From Ailanthus altissimus (taxonomy: Eukaryota > Streptophyta > Magnoliopsida > Sapindales > Simaroubaceae), in the NCBI GenBank assembly GCA_946807835.1, contig OX327691.1:16729688-16793687 (forward strand): a stretch of DNA of 64,000 nt, in the 5' to 3' direction. Each line of letters starts with the position of its first letter. The first letter of the stretch is position 1. The notes under the pieces were generated by a model that was given only the letters and a program-made list of their open reading frames with translations, searched no databases and had not been told where the DNA came from. Positions 44,354 through 57,276 of the stretch are shown here, one piece after another. The position numbers and the translations under genes were made by a program.

Positions 44354-47029
44354 TAGCATCTTAATTTGGTAATCATGCTACAACAATGGGTTTGGATAAT
44401 GGGTTGAATTATGAAGGGCCGTCCTTGTTTCTTTTCTTTTTTTTCTTTAAATATAATTTTCCTTTCAAAAATATTAAGCTTAGAAGCATAGCTTATGCTT
44501 GGAATGAAGATTGGTCCTAATCGAAACTTATTTAACGAGAGGTCGCCCTTTGGGATTGAAAACCACTAACTAATGATTTTGAGATTAGATAAATTCTTTT
44601 GTATTAGAAATTCAAATCTTAAAAGTGAAAAACAATATATTATAAAAATAAAGGAATTAATTGGGTTAAACGTTGATATTTAAGAGAAATAGAATAAATC
44701 TCGAATTTACACAATAATAAGTCACCGTCGAAACTAAGCATAAAATGATTTTTGGTAGTGGAAGCTAAGACTTTGATATAAACCGAACAAGAAGAAGAAT
44801 CCGTGTGTGAACTCATATCAATATACTCAAACATTAATCATGTTAAAAGGGACATTTCGAATTAATTAAGTCATTATTCAACTTCAATTACTGGTTGATT
44901 GAGAGTTGAGACCAGAAATTTTAATTTATCAGCTGATTCCTGGAGAAATATGGTACCTAACTTTTTAGATTTGGGTTAGCTGGCCGCATGCTTTTGGTGG
45001 CTGTCTTTAAAAGCCATGGCGATGGAAATTTGAAATGAGAATTAGAGAACACTGCTTACCTTGGCTACTGTGTCTAAAAGTCTTTCTCTGATCTTCTGCC
45101 ACCTGCATTCTCTGGTTGACTGTTACCCAACTTCTCTCTCTCTCTTTTCAACTCAGACTACCGTCCTCCATCTGTGGCATTTACTAACTTATGATACAGC
45201 CAAGAGTCGAGACTGACTTCTGGTCTACGGGTCCCTTCGATATTACTTTTAGTTCAATTGAACTTTTAAAATACACCGGGTTAGGTTTTAGTTTTAATTT
45301 CAAAATTAAATTGATTTTATTCATTTATTTTCATATGTCCCTAATAATTGTAACTTTAAACTCACAATTTTATAATAACAAATAAATCCTAAGATTTACA
45401 TTTAAAGAAGTCAAGAGTCCTAAAAATAAGTAGACAGGATCAGATTAGATAAATATTGTTTGTATGAATAATGTTGGATTTTATAATCAATATTTTAAAA
45501 TTAAATTTTTAGATAACACATCCATTAATTATTAAATAGTAAAAAGATGTAATTTTTAAAAATTATCAATTATATTATTTGATCATCTAATGATTATTTG
45601 TTACATTATTTGAGATTCTGATTTTAAAATATTAATTTGAAAAGTTTAACGTTATTGTTGTTTATATTTATGAATTGTGATATTAAATGGCATATTTTGT
45701 TATAACCATAATTTTAATATTACAAACAAGATGCCATAAATTTTTAAGTATTACTATTTCTTGTTATTGGTAATTTTTGTAAATGCTCATCCATGTTCAC
45801 TCTATATTAATAGTTTAAAGTTTTAGGAATACCATATATCGGTATAACAAGCTAGTTAAAACTTTGTACTAGCTAAGTGAACTTAGAAAGAAAATGGGTT
45901 CACTTACCCCCATCGAAGCCATTAACACTACAAGTCATAAAAAGAGTGGAAGATAGCAAACTATAGTACCTTCGTGGAAGGTCCCAAACAAATTGAAGTA
46001 AAGAAAGTCTAATCCTAAACGCAATGTGTAGTGGGTGGGGGAGGGGCCGCGCCCCCTTGTGCTCTCAAGTGCTTCACATACTCTCATTATGACATTCTTA
46101 CTTTACTTAATCCCAATTTTAAATTCCCATTTTCTACCTTCAACTTCAAAGCTTTTAAATTTGTTTTGCCCTTTCATCCTCTCGTTTGAAAAAAATAACA
46201 TTCATCACACATAATCTAATACAAGCATTTGATTGACCATTGTCAATTTCAGTCTAATCCAAGTACTGTTCATTTTAAATCCATGTTAGTTAATTATCCA
46301 TTGTATGATGTTGATGCTTATGAAACGATCAAACTCCAGTTATTGACCTAAGCTTATATAAAATGATTAATAAAATTGACACACTTGTCACATAAACCTT
46401 AATTCCATCTCTAAATTAGCTTTCGGTAAGACATTAACGTTAATTTAAGGGAGTTAGGTGTTTCAACTGATAAGATAATCTCATTTTTAATTTCTTGTAT
46501 TTGGTGTGTCCCAAATTGAGGTGAGGTTGGTACTGATTGAGAGATCTGTGGGTACAAGCAATAGAAATATAGAATAAGGGAGAGAGAGATGCATAGCATG
46601 AGTAATGTAACTGGCACGGGATGGGCTCACAAGTTGAGGGTATGATTGGATCATAAAACAAAGCTCGTGGGCTTTAACTTTCCCATTCATTTAACTTTAT
46701 TTAATTTTGGCAAAGCCATTTAGAGAGGAAATAAGAAAAAGTAAAGGCTAAGAAAGAAGCTAACTTGTGAGCTGTGACCCCATTTCAAAGGGGGCAGCAA
46801 AAAGGAGTGTTAGAAAAATGAAGAAACAGATGGTAAAGAGAAACGTAACGATAAAGGAGAAGAAGAAAGCAAGCCAAAGCTGTAAATGCCTCCCTCATTT
46901 ATTTTAAAATACCATCCCCCAGTTCCATAGACACCACAAACCCAAAAACTCCTATACAGTTCATCATAAAGCTCCTACAAGATCTAAACAAAGAAAGTAT
47001 AACAGAAGAGAAGCAGAAAATTCATCACC
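44354..47029. other. Intergenic and upstream region of the His-rich protein gene
   Basis: AT-rich to about 46000. A short run of CT repeats is at 45130-45146. The 46700-47029 stretch, becoming less AT-rich with CACAAACCCAAAAACTCC, is probably promoter and leader. No gene recognised in the rest. Confidence 0.55.
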
Positions 47030-48109
47030 ATGAAAGGAAGAGGAGCTGTCAAGGGAGCTCCATCGGCAGATCTGTTGGTATGTTTTCCTTCTCGAGCTCA
47101 TTTAACATTAATGCCAAAGCCTATTTGCAGTCCTGCAAGAGCATCAGAGTCCAACAAGCGCCACAATCATCACCACCATCATCACAGCCAGCACCAGCAT
47201 CATCACCATCAGCTTTCCAAGAAATTAAGCAGTAAAGGTGCTGGTCATGCAAGCCCTCTCTTGTGGGCAAAAACCAAGCCAAATGGTCCGGAGATCGCAG
47301 AGCCAACCTCCCCGAAAGTTACCTGTGCTGGGCAGATAAAAGTCAGGCCCAAAGCTGGTTCATGCAAGAGCTGGCAATCAGTCATGGAGGAGATTGAAAG
47401 AATTCACAACAACAGGAATAAGCACAAGAAGAGACCCTCTTGGGCTGAGTCAATTGGGTTCAAGAAAGATATCATGCAATTCTTGACATGCTTAAGAGGC
47501 ATAAGGTTTGACTTTCGCTGTTTCGGTGCTTTTCCTCAAGCAGATATTATAACTGATGACGAAGATGATGAAGACGAAGATGAGAAGTATCAAGAAAATA
47601 ACCATGTGGGTGTTGAGGAAAGTGATGGTAATGAGACTTCAAGAACCGTTTTTTCTAAATGGTTTATGGTGCTACAAGAAGAGCAAAATAATAATTGTTA
47701 TTATAAAGAAGAAAAAAGAGCTAAAGAGAAAGAGAGGTCTTGTACTGTTGATGAATCATCAGTTGATGAACCTGCTGCTCCTCCACCAAATGCCCTCTTG
47801 CTCATGCGCTGCAGGTCTGCTCCTGCAAAGAGCTGGTTAGAAGAGAAAGCAGAGGAAGAACACAACAAATGTGAAAGTAAAAAAGATGGTGATCATGAAG
47901 AGGACGAGCAAGAAATGAATAAAGAAGTGAAGAAAACAAAGAATTTGAAGTCATTAATTGAAGAAGAAAAGAAAAACAATAAAGAGAACTTGGTGGTAAT
48001 GGCATATGACACTGAGTTTTACAAAATTTCATCTGATATAGCAAAAGAAACATGGGTTGTTGATGGCATGAAAGATCTTTTATCAAGGAGTCGAAGTTGG
48101 AAGAGATGA
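47030..48109 (+). CDS. His-rich/acidic plant protein, syringolide-induced 14-1-1-like
   Basis: Intronless, 359 residues, start in a good context (CACCATGA). No catalytic domain recognised. In order: PSADLLVCFPSRAHL (11-25) and LMPKPICSPAR (27-37); a His tract (46-60, HHHHHH plus HHHH); KSWQSVMEEIERIH (113-126); FLTCLRGIRFDFRCFGAFPQ (151-170); a run of Asp/Glu (176-185); RCRSAPAKSWL (260-270); a Lys/Glu-rich, probably coiled-coil stretch (271-325); and a C-terminal LLSRSRSWKR. The ADLLVCFPSRAHL, CLRGIRFD.RCFG and RCRSAPAKSWL blocks match my memory of a plant family annotated from soybean syringolide-induced protein 14-1-1, whose molecular role is unknown. Mostly disordered, so probably a regulatory or scaffold protein. 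I see no transmembrane segment. Family name is moderately sure; function is not. Confidence 0.8.
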   Translation: MKGRGAVKGAPSADLLVCFPSRAHLTLMPKPICSPARASESNKRHNHHHHHHSQHQHHHHQLSKKLSSKGAGHASPLLWAKTKPNGPEIAEPTSPKVTCAGQIKVRPKAGSCKSWQSVMEEIERIHNNRNKHKKRPSWAESIGFKKDIMQFLTCLRGIRFDFRCFGAFPQADIITDDEDDEDEDEKYQENNHVGVEESDGNETSRTVFSKWFMVLQEEQNNNCYYKEEKRAKEKERSCTVDESSVDEPAAPPPNALLLMRCRSAPAKSWLEEKAEEEHNKCESKKDGDHEEDEQEMNKEVKKTKNLKSLIEEEKKNNKENLVVMAYDTEFYKISSDIAKETWVVDGMKDLLSRSRSWKR

Positions 48110-48445
48110 TCATCATCATCCTGTTGATTACTACTCTTTTTTTTTCTTTAAAAAAAAAAATTATCATTTCATTTTCAATTCTCCTGTTAGTACTTAACAT
48201 TTTTCATTTTCCCTTTTTAAATACTTGTATGTGGTTTGGTTTTCAAATATATTCCATAAAGTGGTTGTGTGGGAACTGGAAAATCAAACCAGTTCTGATC
48301 ATCACCATCTATATAGCTTACTTTCGTTGTTCCTCCATATCTATAATATTGTATCACATTTGTACAGTTAAACTTTCTTTCCTTTCAGTGGGAAAGATTT
48401 TGCTACCATGTACATTTGTTTTTGTATTTGGCTTAATTGGACTTG

Positions 48446-48451
48446 AATAAA
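48446..48451 (+). terminator. Candidate poly(A) signal of the His-rich protein gene
   Basis: AATAAA about 337 bases after the stop, following a T-rich 3' region. It is the best canonical signal in the 3' flank. Confidence 0.4.
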
Positions 48452-49557
48452 CCTTATTGGTCTACAGTCTATTTGACTGATAATCTTTTTTTTTTAATGA
48501 TTATCCCTTTTTTCCTGTTGCAGAATGGCTGATAATTGAGTCTATTGATTTAACAAGATCTGTATCTGTATTACCCAATTGTCCGATCACATGTGCGTCT
48601 GTATTATATGCACACAAAACCAATTATACTGTCATATGCATTTTGATCTTGATCCCTTTCAAAATTTATATACTGCTTATTTATCCTCGGCAAGCCAATG
48701 AAAAGTTTTATTTAAAAAAAAAAAATTCCGCATATTCCCTATTGAGTGAATAACGTTGCTATAGATGCAATTGCGAAGGAAATATTAAAATACAAAATAT
48801 GTAAAAAAGAAAAAAAAAGTTCAAATTAAATTCACATGGCATTGATGCTCCATTGTATTGTCTTTACTATGCCCGCCAAAATTGATATACATACACATAC
48901 ATACAGACAAACATATGTATGTATGCTAAGATAAAACTATACTGTGATGTGTCTGATTTAGTCAAGTTTGGATTCTTGAATTATTTCCTATTTTGAATTT
49001 CAGTTTTACCTGTATTTTATTACCGGATGTTCATGTTAGTTAAAAAATAAAGAATGTAATCCGTTGTTCTAATAATGGTTCGTAATTATGTCTTCTGTCT
49101 TACTGGGACAGCTGACAGCAATTGAATTAACTTTTCCCCCTATATACCCGGCTTAATTAATGTTTTCACCTTTGAGATTTTGTTGTAATCGAAATGTTAT
49201 GCTGTTGCTATTGGATACTATCTATTCATTAACTAAAGTTGGGACTTTGCCTTTTGGTTGAGATTTGTCATTTTTCTTAGTTCATGCCTGTGCTTGATAA
49301 ATCTTCTTTCTATATACATTGTCTTATACGAGCTTACATTCTCTCAACAGACATGTTATTAGTAGATTTAGTTTAGACAACTTTTTCCGTAATTTTGTGT
49401 AATCATAAGTTTATATTGGATCCTAATTTATTTGATTAATAATTTGTTAGAAAATATAAAAAAGAGTTTAAGCTCCACTGATTCTATATTTAGAATTTCA
49501 ATTTCACTCGCATAAAATTAAAAAAAAAAGATATATATATTTTTGTGTGTGTGTGTG
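48452..49557. other. Intergenic, no gene recognised
   Basis: AT-rich DNA with an A12 run at about 48713 and small TACA/TATG repeats at 48888-48925. No coding potential recognised. Confidence 0.55.
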
Positions 49558-49559
49558 AA

Positions 49560-49870
49560 TTAAGGGTGGGCAAAAAACCACCAATTAAATTGGATTGAGC
49601 GAATTAAATAAAATTAGTCCAGTTTAATTTTATTTTGATCGGTTTAATTTTTGATTTTATATTTTAAAAATTTAGTTTAATTTTTTATTTTGAATTTTTG
49701 AATCAAAAACTAAACCGAAACTTATTTTAAAAAAAAAATTATACATGATAGTTTAGGAATAAAATTGAAATTAAAAATTAAACCAGACTATCAAAAGTCA
49801 ACCTAATTTAAACCAAACAATTATCAAAAATCGAACCGAATTGATTTAATTTTACACATCTTCAATTTGA
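49560..49870. repeat. Dispersed-type repeat starting AAGGGTGGGCAAAAAACC
   Basis: An opening with GGGTGGGCAAAAAACC followed by many short GGTTTAATT/AAATTAAACC units on both strands is typical of a class of dispersed low-complexity repeats seen widely in plant introns and intergenic DNA. No open frame; boundaries approximate. Confidence 0.5.
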
Positions 49871-49947
49871 TTCTCAATTTTACTTTTTAAAAATTTGCCG
49901 CTTCATTTTAATTTTCAATTCAAACTTAAAATTTGAACCCACTCCCT

Positions 49948-49963
49948 CCCCCCCCCCCCCCCC
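49948..49963. repeat. C16 homopolymer
   Basis: Sixteen C in a row, ending in GCCGGC, in otherwise AT-rich DNA. Confidence 0.85.
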
Positions 49964-50923
49964 GCCGGCTCTCTCTCAAGTGTGAATATAGAAAAAAAAA
50001 ATTAAGGACCGAATATGGTTTTACCCGCCCTAGTGTGAATATATAAAAAAAGGATCGAATGTATTAGTAACCATGAATAATGAACTTTCAACTAGTTGAA
50101 AAGGGCTCTCGAGAGTTGATCCATGATTGACAGATCCTGGGCCTGCAATGCTTCATTGTGCTCAATTCAGGCTGCAAAGTCTTTTTTGTTTTTACTTTTC
50201 ACGTACTTGATGCGTGTGCAATTGCGAAATGTCAGCTCCAATCTTCCAGACAACAATCCGGAATAAGCCCCGTTATGCCAGAGGCCCAGCCCATTCATTT
50301 GCGACTTCGTTATTTGCTTAGCGAGGCTGTTCCTTCTTAAAATTTGCTCTTATTATAACTAAAATTTTTTTAAATAAACTTTCGGAGAAGTTTTTTGGAG
50401 TATCATGTGCTATTTCTATCAAGGTTTGAAATTGGCCAAAAGTCGAGTCCAAGAGACACAGAATTCAAACCAATCAAGCCTTCTCACAATGTTTTGTTAT
50501 ACACTTTTGCAAGTGAAATCATTCTAATGATATTCTTTTACATTACAAATAAACAATCCTTGGGAAACTAGACTGGACTCGTTGATTTAGCCAGTATAAG
50601 AAATAGGTAGCATGGAGAATACAGATCGCACAAAAACTGGTTAAGAATCCAGTCAAAGGCAATAAAAAAAATTAAAATAAAAATCATCACAGAGGAACTC
50701 ATCTGCAACAACTTCATTCAATAATTTACTTGGCTGCACCACCGCCACAGCATCGATTACTTATTTTCTGTGCTAAACATGCAATGCCACATGGTTATAC
50801 AGAGAGGCTAATAGCCCAAATTATCTTCTTCCTGCGCGGTTTTATTCCTTAAGTGAAGTGTTATGTCCTCGTGCATGCCTATGCACAAATGTTCTCTTAA
50901 TATTTTGTCTCAATTTTTCATCT
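49964..50923. other. Intergenic and TTL 3' flank
   Basis: Includes a 60-codon plus-strand ORF (50158-50340) that matches nothing I know, and the TTL 3' UTR (about 50600-50923, minus strand). Confidence 0.5.
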
Positions 50924-53900
50924 TCAACTGCTGTACAATTTGACTGATTTCTCTAACAATTCGCGGTTGTTTCCCTGAATTTCTTTGACTCTTGATCCGT
51001 TCTTGTATATTTTGAAGGCTGGAATGGAGCTCACACCCTCTGATTTTGCTATGAAAGGGTGATCTTCAACCTCCACCTAAAATTATCAACAGATACATTT
51101 ACGAGGCAACTGTAAAGATATATTATACGACTTGAAAGAAATGAGAACCGGTCATAAGAGAACTACTGCACAAGATCATTTATTTAGAGAGAAATTCTAA
51201 GTGATTGCCACCAAAGCATACTTATATTTTGATAGTCATACTTTTTACTTCAGTGGGAATTAGAAATTTACATATTTGCAGAAAAAAGCAAACCTTGAGG
51301 AAGTTGACAGAGGGGAATCTCTTGCAGACTTGCTCCATTAGCTGCAATACTTGCTTGTGCTTTGCCTTGCTACAGAATAGCACCACAGCCATCCCTGTTA
51401 CATGAAAAATCGATTTTCTCAACATATTTGAATACATGACAATATCCGAAAAGAAAGAGAAGTATTGTTTATGAAATCAAAAGTATTATAGTAACGGACT
51501 TACCAGGTGAGGTTACAAAGTGTCTAAAACGTTCGTTGCTGGAGATGAAAACCAAATTTAAACCAAATTTCATGCCCTTAACATCTTCGCCTCGTTGCCT
51601 TTTAAGCTGCAGTTGGGCCTCAAACAATGCCCTCCCCACTTCCTCATCTCCCGGAATTTCTCGGATTAGCATCTCATAATCTTGAATTGAAGCTTCCCAT
51701 CTTTCCAACTAATGACACCAAACAGAAAAATCCATAAGCAATGATATTATGGTACAAAATTCTAATTATGTAATGTGTTAAGTCAAGAATCATCATATAA
51801 CAACAGTATCAATGATTCACCTTGGCATTGCAGTCTGCCCTGCGTAACCTGGCCTTACTATAAGAAGGCCGCACATTAAGAGCTGTGGTGCAATCTTCAG
51901 CAGCTTTCTCATATTGGCCTAGCTTGGATCGACAAGCTGCTCGATTGCATAATAAGATTGAGTTGTGTGGATCATGCTCTAGTCCTTCACTGTAAACATA
52001 ACAGGCCTCCAAGTATTTTGATGCCTTAAAGAGCAAGTTACCGCTCAATCTGGCTGATGCTACAGCTTTAGCCCTCTTTAATACCGTAATAACCTCCTTG
52101 TTATTCGGATCAAGTTGAGCTGCATGCTGAGCAGCTTCTACTGCATTTTCAAACCTGTCACCAACAATCAAATTTAATTAATGTGAATCGTGCTTAATAT
52201 TTGATCTTTAGCAAATTTAGAAATATTGTACATTACTTGAGTTTACAATTCTCTTCACCCTCATTCAAATTTCAAAATCTTTCCTTAAATAGTTAGAATG
52301 AGTAAGTTGAGAGAAGGAAGGAAAGTTTTGAGAAAAAAAATGTTGGGACCAAACTGCCCTGCTTTCTTAATTTTCAGACAATGACTTCTATGAAAGCAGG
52401 CCTAATCCCAAACATACAGAAGATAACATGTTGTCTTTTATACAAAAGTCAAAAATGGAATTGCATAGAAGTACATATCCCACAACAAGATATTAGACGT
52501 GGCCTACTATGTAAAATAAAACAGTTCACTGACCTGCCATCAGCAATGTAAACTTGTGCCCTAATCGTTAAGAGATAAGCACTTCCTGCAAGGCCAAATA
52601 TCTTTGGACAAGATTCAATGCATAATACCGGTCCCTTTTTGTAGCTGGCATATGCCTCTTGATGTCTTTGGAGCCTTAATAAAGCCTCAGCTTGCAGAGC
52701 ATATACCTAAAAATTAAGAAATAAAATAATTAGCATAAGCATATTTAGATAAGTTAAAATATATACACTTCAAATTTATTTATGACAAGTAGAGTCTTGG
52801 ACTAAAGAGGCTAACCTGAGGAGATGAATCAGCTCCAGATGATATTGCATACTGGGTCTGTTTTAATAAATCGTGCCATTTCTTTAAATCCCGAGCCAGA
52901 GTACATTTGTTGAGGTGTTCTTGAAGAGCCTCCGCCTTGGCAATGTCTTCCCCATCAACAAGGGAGCCTGACTTTTTGTAGTGATACAATGCTTTCTCTG
53001 CCTCTCCTAGTCTGTGTAATACAATTCAAATAATTGTTAATTTGTAAGCTTGTTTTGGCAATCAATTTGATTGTGTTTATAATTGTAAGTTGTTTAAATA
53101 CCTGAGATGTAGTGTTGCCAAACGGTGATGTGCCCTGTGATAAGAAGGATCAATCCGGATAGCTTCTTTGCACTCAAGAAGAGCCTCAGTGAGCCGACCT
53201 AAACCTATCAAAGCAGCAGCTTTGTTGCTTCTATAAGTTGCTTTATTCGAATTAAGAGCGATTGCTCCATCATATAAAACCAAGGCATCTTCGTATCTGC
53301 CTTTCTTGTATGCCTCATTTCCCATGGATTTCAATGCCTCAGGATCCAACTTATTCGTCAGACCTTTAACTTTTGGAAACTCACCACTTGGCTGCTTCAC
53401 AATGTTGCCCATGACACCATTACCACCAAGTCTACTGTGGCTAAATCTCGGTTTAGACACGTCTTGAAAATTCCTGTAAATGTAATCAACAGTCTTAAAT
53501 GTTACATTAGGGCTATTATTCCCCACCATACTTCCTGTTCCAAGGTGCTTCAAGTTTCCCAATTGGCCTAAAAGCATTATATTACTCGAAGTGGTTCGAA
53601 CAAGATCATTGCTATCATTTGATTGTTGGTAATTATTATTAGTGATCACTACTGTACTAAGCTCTAAGGAGTTTCCTGGGGGATCTTTCCTTAGCTTTCT
53701 CTTATCAGTCGAATCCTGAACTTTCCCCACCTTTATTTGGCCTGAACTATTGGAGGATGATGTTGAGCTTCTTGCAGCATCAGAAGGTCTTTTGCTATGA
53801 GTTTTCTGCTTAGAAATTGAAGGCTTGGGAGACACTGAACTAACTCTCCTGCTGTGCCTGTGTTGTTGTTCTGGTTTTGGTGAAGGTTTAGCCACAATGG

Positions 53901-54132
53901 CGGCGTCTAGGAGGACATCTTCTGCAGAGCTACTGCACCGTTTCTTGTAATTATGAGCAGGGGGTTTCTTTGGATTATCAGTGTTTGATAACTTCGAATC
54001 ACTCTTCCCGCCATTTGTGGGCAATGAAGGTAGAGACGTTTTGCTCGGGCAGTAGCTCCAGCGTCGGAAAATTCCTCCCATAAGACCACAACCCATTTCA
54101 TGCTCCATTGAATAATTTTGCATTTCTGCCAT
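50924..54132 (-). CDS. TTL: TPR repeat-containing thioredoxin-like protein (TTL family)
   Basis: Seven minus-strand exons join in frame: 54132-53102, 53011-52816, 52706-52534, 52154-51821, 51708-51504, 51394-51294 and 51076-50924 (TGA), giving 730 residues. All introns are GT-AG. Residues 1-250 are Ser/Lys/Pro-rich and probably disordered. TPR helices begin at 262 (DPEALKSMGNEAYKKGRYEDALVLY, quoted in part) with a second unit to 344, then further TPRs in exons 2-5 including RLSGNLLFKASKYLEA and LCNRAACRSKLGQYEKA. The last 85 or so residues form a thioredoxin fold (MAVVLFCSKAKHK, FLKVEVEDHPFIA, SIPAFKIYKNGSRVKEI) without the CxxC redox site, as in known TTLs. TTL proteins are scaffolds in brassinosteroid, osmotic-stress and cellulose-synthase responses; TPRs bind partner proteins. 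No damage seen; probably functional. Confidence 0.95.
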
Positions 54133-54480
54133 ATTGATTCTCTCTCACGCCTCTGGTGCAAGGACAATAAACAATTAAAGAATGAAAATGATTAAATTTA
54201 AACAATTGAGGGAGGGAATGTGAAAATTGTCAATAAATAGAGAAAATGATCAAGAGAAGGCTTGAAAGTGAAGGATTCAATGTAACAGGCATAGTCCCCA
54301 GATGCATATATTGAACTCAAAGGCTCCTAGAGTGGCCTTCAAGAAACTACCTTCATCTTTTTGGATAGTGAGAAAGAGAAGGAGGGTCGAGCCTTTAATG
54401 TAGAAAAAAGAAAAATCAATTGGATGAATATAAATAGGAGAATTGAAGCAATTTTTGTACATCAAGATTTCCAAAATCAT
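54133..54480 (-). promoter_or_regulatory. TTL upstream region and leader
   Basis: Sequence before the TTL ATG. It contains a CT-rich leader (minus strand) and an AT-rich box ATAAATAG/CTATTTAT near 54430 that could serve as a TATA region. No unequivocal element. Confidence 0.3.
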
Positions 54481-55288
54481 TTTGAAATATTTTCTTCCCT
54501 TAAAAGCCTTGCATTAAGGGCCACATGATACAAAACGTACAGAAAGGAATAAGTTTTATTCAAAATTCTTAACTTTATTTAGTGTGATTAATTTAAAAAA
54601 AAATTAAATTAATGAAAACAAATAGAGTCTCTCTCTTCATCATTTCTCTGCAGGCCCCATGCAGATAAAACATCAAGGTTTTGGTATTAAAGCATGTTTA
54701 ATTTTGTTTATTTGCCATGTCAATTTTTTTGAAGGTTATATAAATAAAAGTAATGTTAATTATTTTAAATTATATTTTAAAAAATAATGTATTAAATAAT
54801 AAAATATTATAAAATTTAAAATTATTTATTATACTCAATATTTACTTAATACATCAGATATAATTTAAAATATAAAAAATTATTTTATAAAGAAATATCA
54901 AAATCTTTGTCCTAGGTTTATGAGTAGCAATTGATAAAGGAAAAAGAAAAAGAACCTAATAAAATTAACGAACAAATATTGTCATCTAATTTGAAAATAG
55001 ATAAAGTTCATATTAGGAGAAAAAAAAATTCAAATCCTGTTTCTGAAAATTTATATTTGAAAATCAAACTATGATATTTAATTTATTTTACTATTAATCA
55101 TGACTTATATATATAGAAGAGTAATGATACATATTTTAAGTTATATCATAAGTAATAATTTATCAAATAATTATTAAGTAGTGAAATAATATAAATTTTA
55201 AAATTATTTATTATATTTAATAATTACTCAATATATTATTATTTAAAATATAATTTAAAATATGCAACATTATTCACACGTGTAATTA
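54481..55288. other. AT-rich intergenic DNA
   Basis: Two related stretches (about 54745-54890 and 55120-55270) share AAATTATTTATTATA.T.AATA and TATAATTTAAAATAT, suggesting small related AT-rich repeats. No gene. Confidence 0.45.
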
Positions 55289-55600
55289 GGGTAGGCAAAT
55301 TTTTTAAACACGACCTGTCCCGTTCTGACCCGTCCCAAAATTTCAGAACGGGAATGAGAATGGGTTTGGGACCCGTTCTCGACCCGAACGAGAATTTCTT
55401 GACCCGAACACTTTATTTTATTTAAAATTTCAATTAAATTTTGTTTTATTTTTTAAATTAAATTCAAAAATTTCCCACCCATCCTATCTCTAAATTAAAA
55501 AAAAATCAAAACTTTTTAACTCAACTTAAAATGTGTTTCGAATAGAACACATTTTTTCAAACTCGATCTAAACTCAAAAATACCCGCCCCAATCCCACCA
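55289..55600. repeat. Dispersed-type repeat rich in GACCCG/CGGGT units
   Basis: Opens with TTAGGGTAGGCAAATTTTT and carries repeated GACCCGT, GGGACCCGTTCTCGACCCG and AACGGGAATG words in both orientations, then AT-rich sequence. It resembles the common GGGTxGGCAAA-type repeats of plants. No ORF. Confidence 0.45.
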
Positions 55601-57270
55601 CATAGGCTAATGTCACTTTTCATAGCCATAGATATAATGATTTAAATCTTTACTTTTAATCACAATTCTCAAATAATGCCTAGAATTATAATTTCTCTTG
55701 CATATATTTTTTTTGGGTTCTCTTTCTTTTGTTCCCTTATTTGCCGACTTTGCCAGCTCTCTTTTCAATATATTTTATTGACACGTGTGGTCTCTATATT
55801 TGTTCTCTTTAATCATGTTAAGACTTGCATTAACTTAATCTGTTTTTGTATTACTCCTATACATATATTTTTAGTTAGGAAGGGTCAGATTCATAGCACC
55901 TCTTTTGACATATTAGTATGTGTTTCTTCCGATTTTGTTTTCTTACTTGCGCTTTAAATTGCGAAAATGAATATTATGGTAGTCTGATTGCCCAAAAATT
56001 GACCCTATTTAAGTCTCCTCCAAAAAGTACTCTAAAAGAAATATAAAAAAAACACACAAATATAATTTTAATTTGACAAATACATCTCTTAATTTATACA
56101 GCTGGTGCTTTTATTGAAATTATATGAACCGAGAAAACCCAATTAAAGATTATGATGATTATAATTGGTATTTATTGGAAACATGTAGTATTTGGCCACG
56201 ATGCCTCTTCGACATCCAAGTAAATGAACATATGTCAAAAAACAGATTCTTAACTCAAGTGTCAAGAGAGCGGTAGACGGCAGGTTAAAAGACTTTTTCG
56301 AAATGACTAATTGACTATGACTATGAGCGAGGCAGCTATATGCTTTTTATTTTTATTGAACCAATTTTTTCTTGTTTAATTTAACCACCTTTGCTTTCCC
56401 TCCTCCCTTTTTGATGGGTTGGCACTCGGCAGCAGTTATTTATTCGCTGTCGTTTTATGTGATAGTAACGGGCCGGTCTTAACACCGTAACACATCCTTT
56501 CGTGCAAAAGGGGTATAAAGAAGTAAAAAAAGACAATTTGTCCACAACCAATCCTACATTTTGTGCCACAGCTCGTCGGTGTCAATTGCCGTGCCGGCTT
56601 TTGCTTATGTCTCTTCACAGCAAATCCCAAACAAAAGCTAAATATCCCAGCTTCGGGCGGCAGCAAGTCTATCATCCATTATTATCAGTCAGTTTGTTTT
56701 CCTGGGTATTAATCAATCATTAGTACAAAGACTAATGATTATTAAAACTAATCAACTTTTATGTGCCTTTAACTTCATTTTATTAATAATTTAACATTCT
56801 AAAATTTTAACGTACATAAAATTTTATTTATAAAATAGAAATAATAATTTTACACAAGACGTAAATTTTTGACATTAGATCATGAGATCTCATGATCTTA
56901 TAATATTTTAAAAATAAATATTTATATTTACAGTAGATCATAAGATCTTAATTTTTTTTATTACTCAATTTAAAAAAAATTCTCAATCATAAAAAAATTT
57001 ATCATAAAAAATTATAAAAAATACTAAATAGTCAAAACTTATAAAGAATCTATTAGTACTCTTTTACACACTCAACACTTAAGTATGCACTTAATATTTT
57101 AGTACGGTTTAAACTCTTTATTAATATATTATTAATTTAATGTGTTTATAAAGACTTATATAAATTCCAAAGCATCTTTAAAAATATTATTTTTAATTAA
57201 AATAAGAATCCATACATGTAAAAATTTTTAATCCTATTTAAAAACATAAATTTAAGTTTAAATAGAAAAA
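55601..57270. other. Intergenic, no gene recognised
   Basis: The block 56230-56700 is less AT-rich than its surroundings and contains GGGCCGG and GGGTATAAAGAAG, which looks promoter-like, but no exon follows in either direction that I can support. Confidence 0.5.
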
Positions 57271-57276
57271 TTTATG

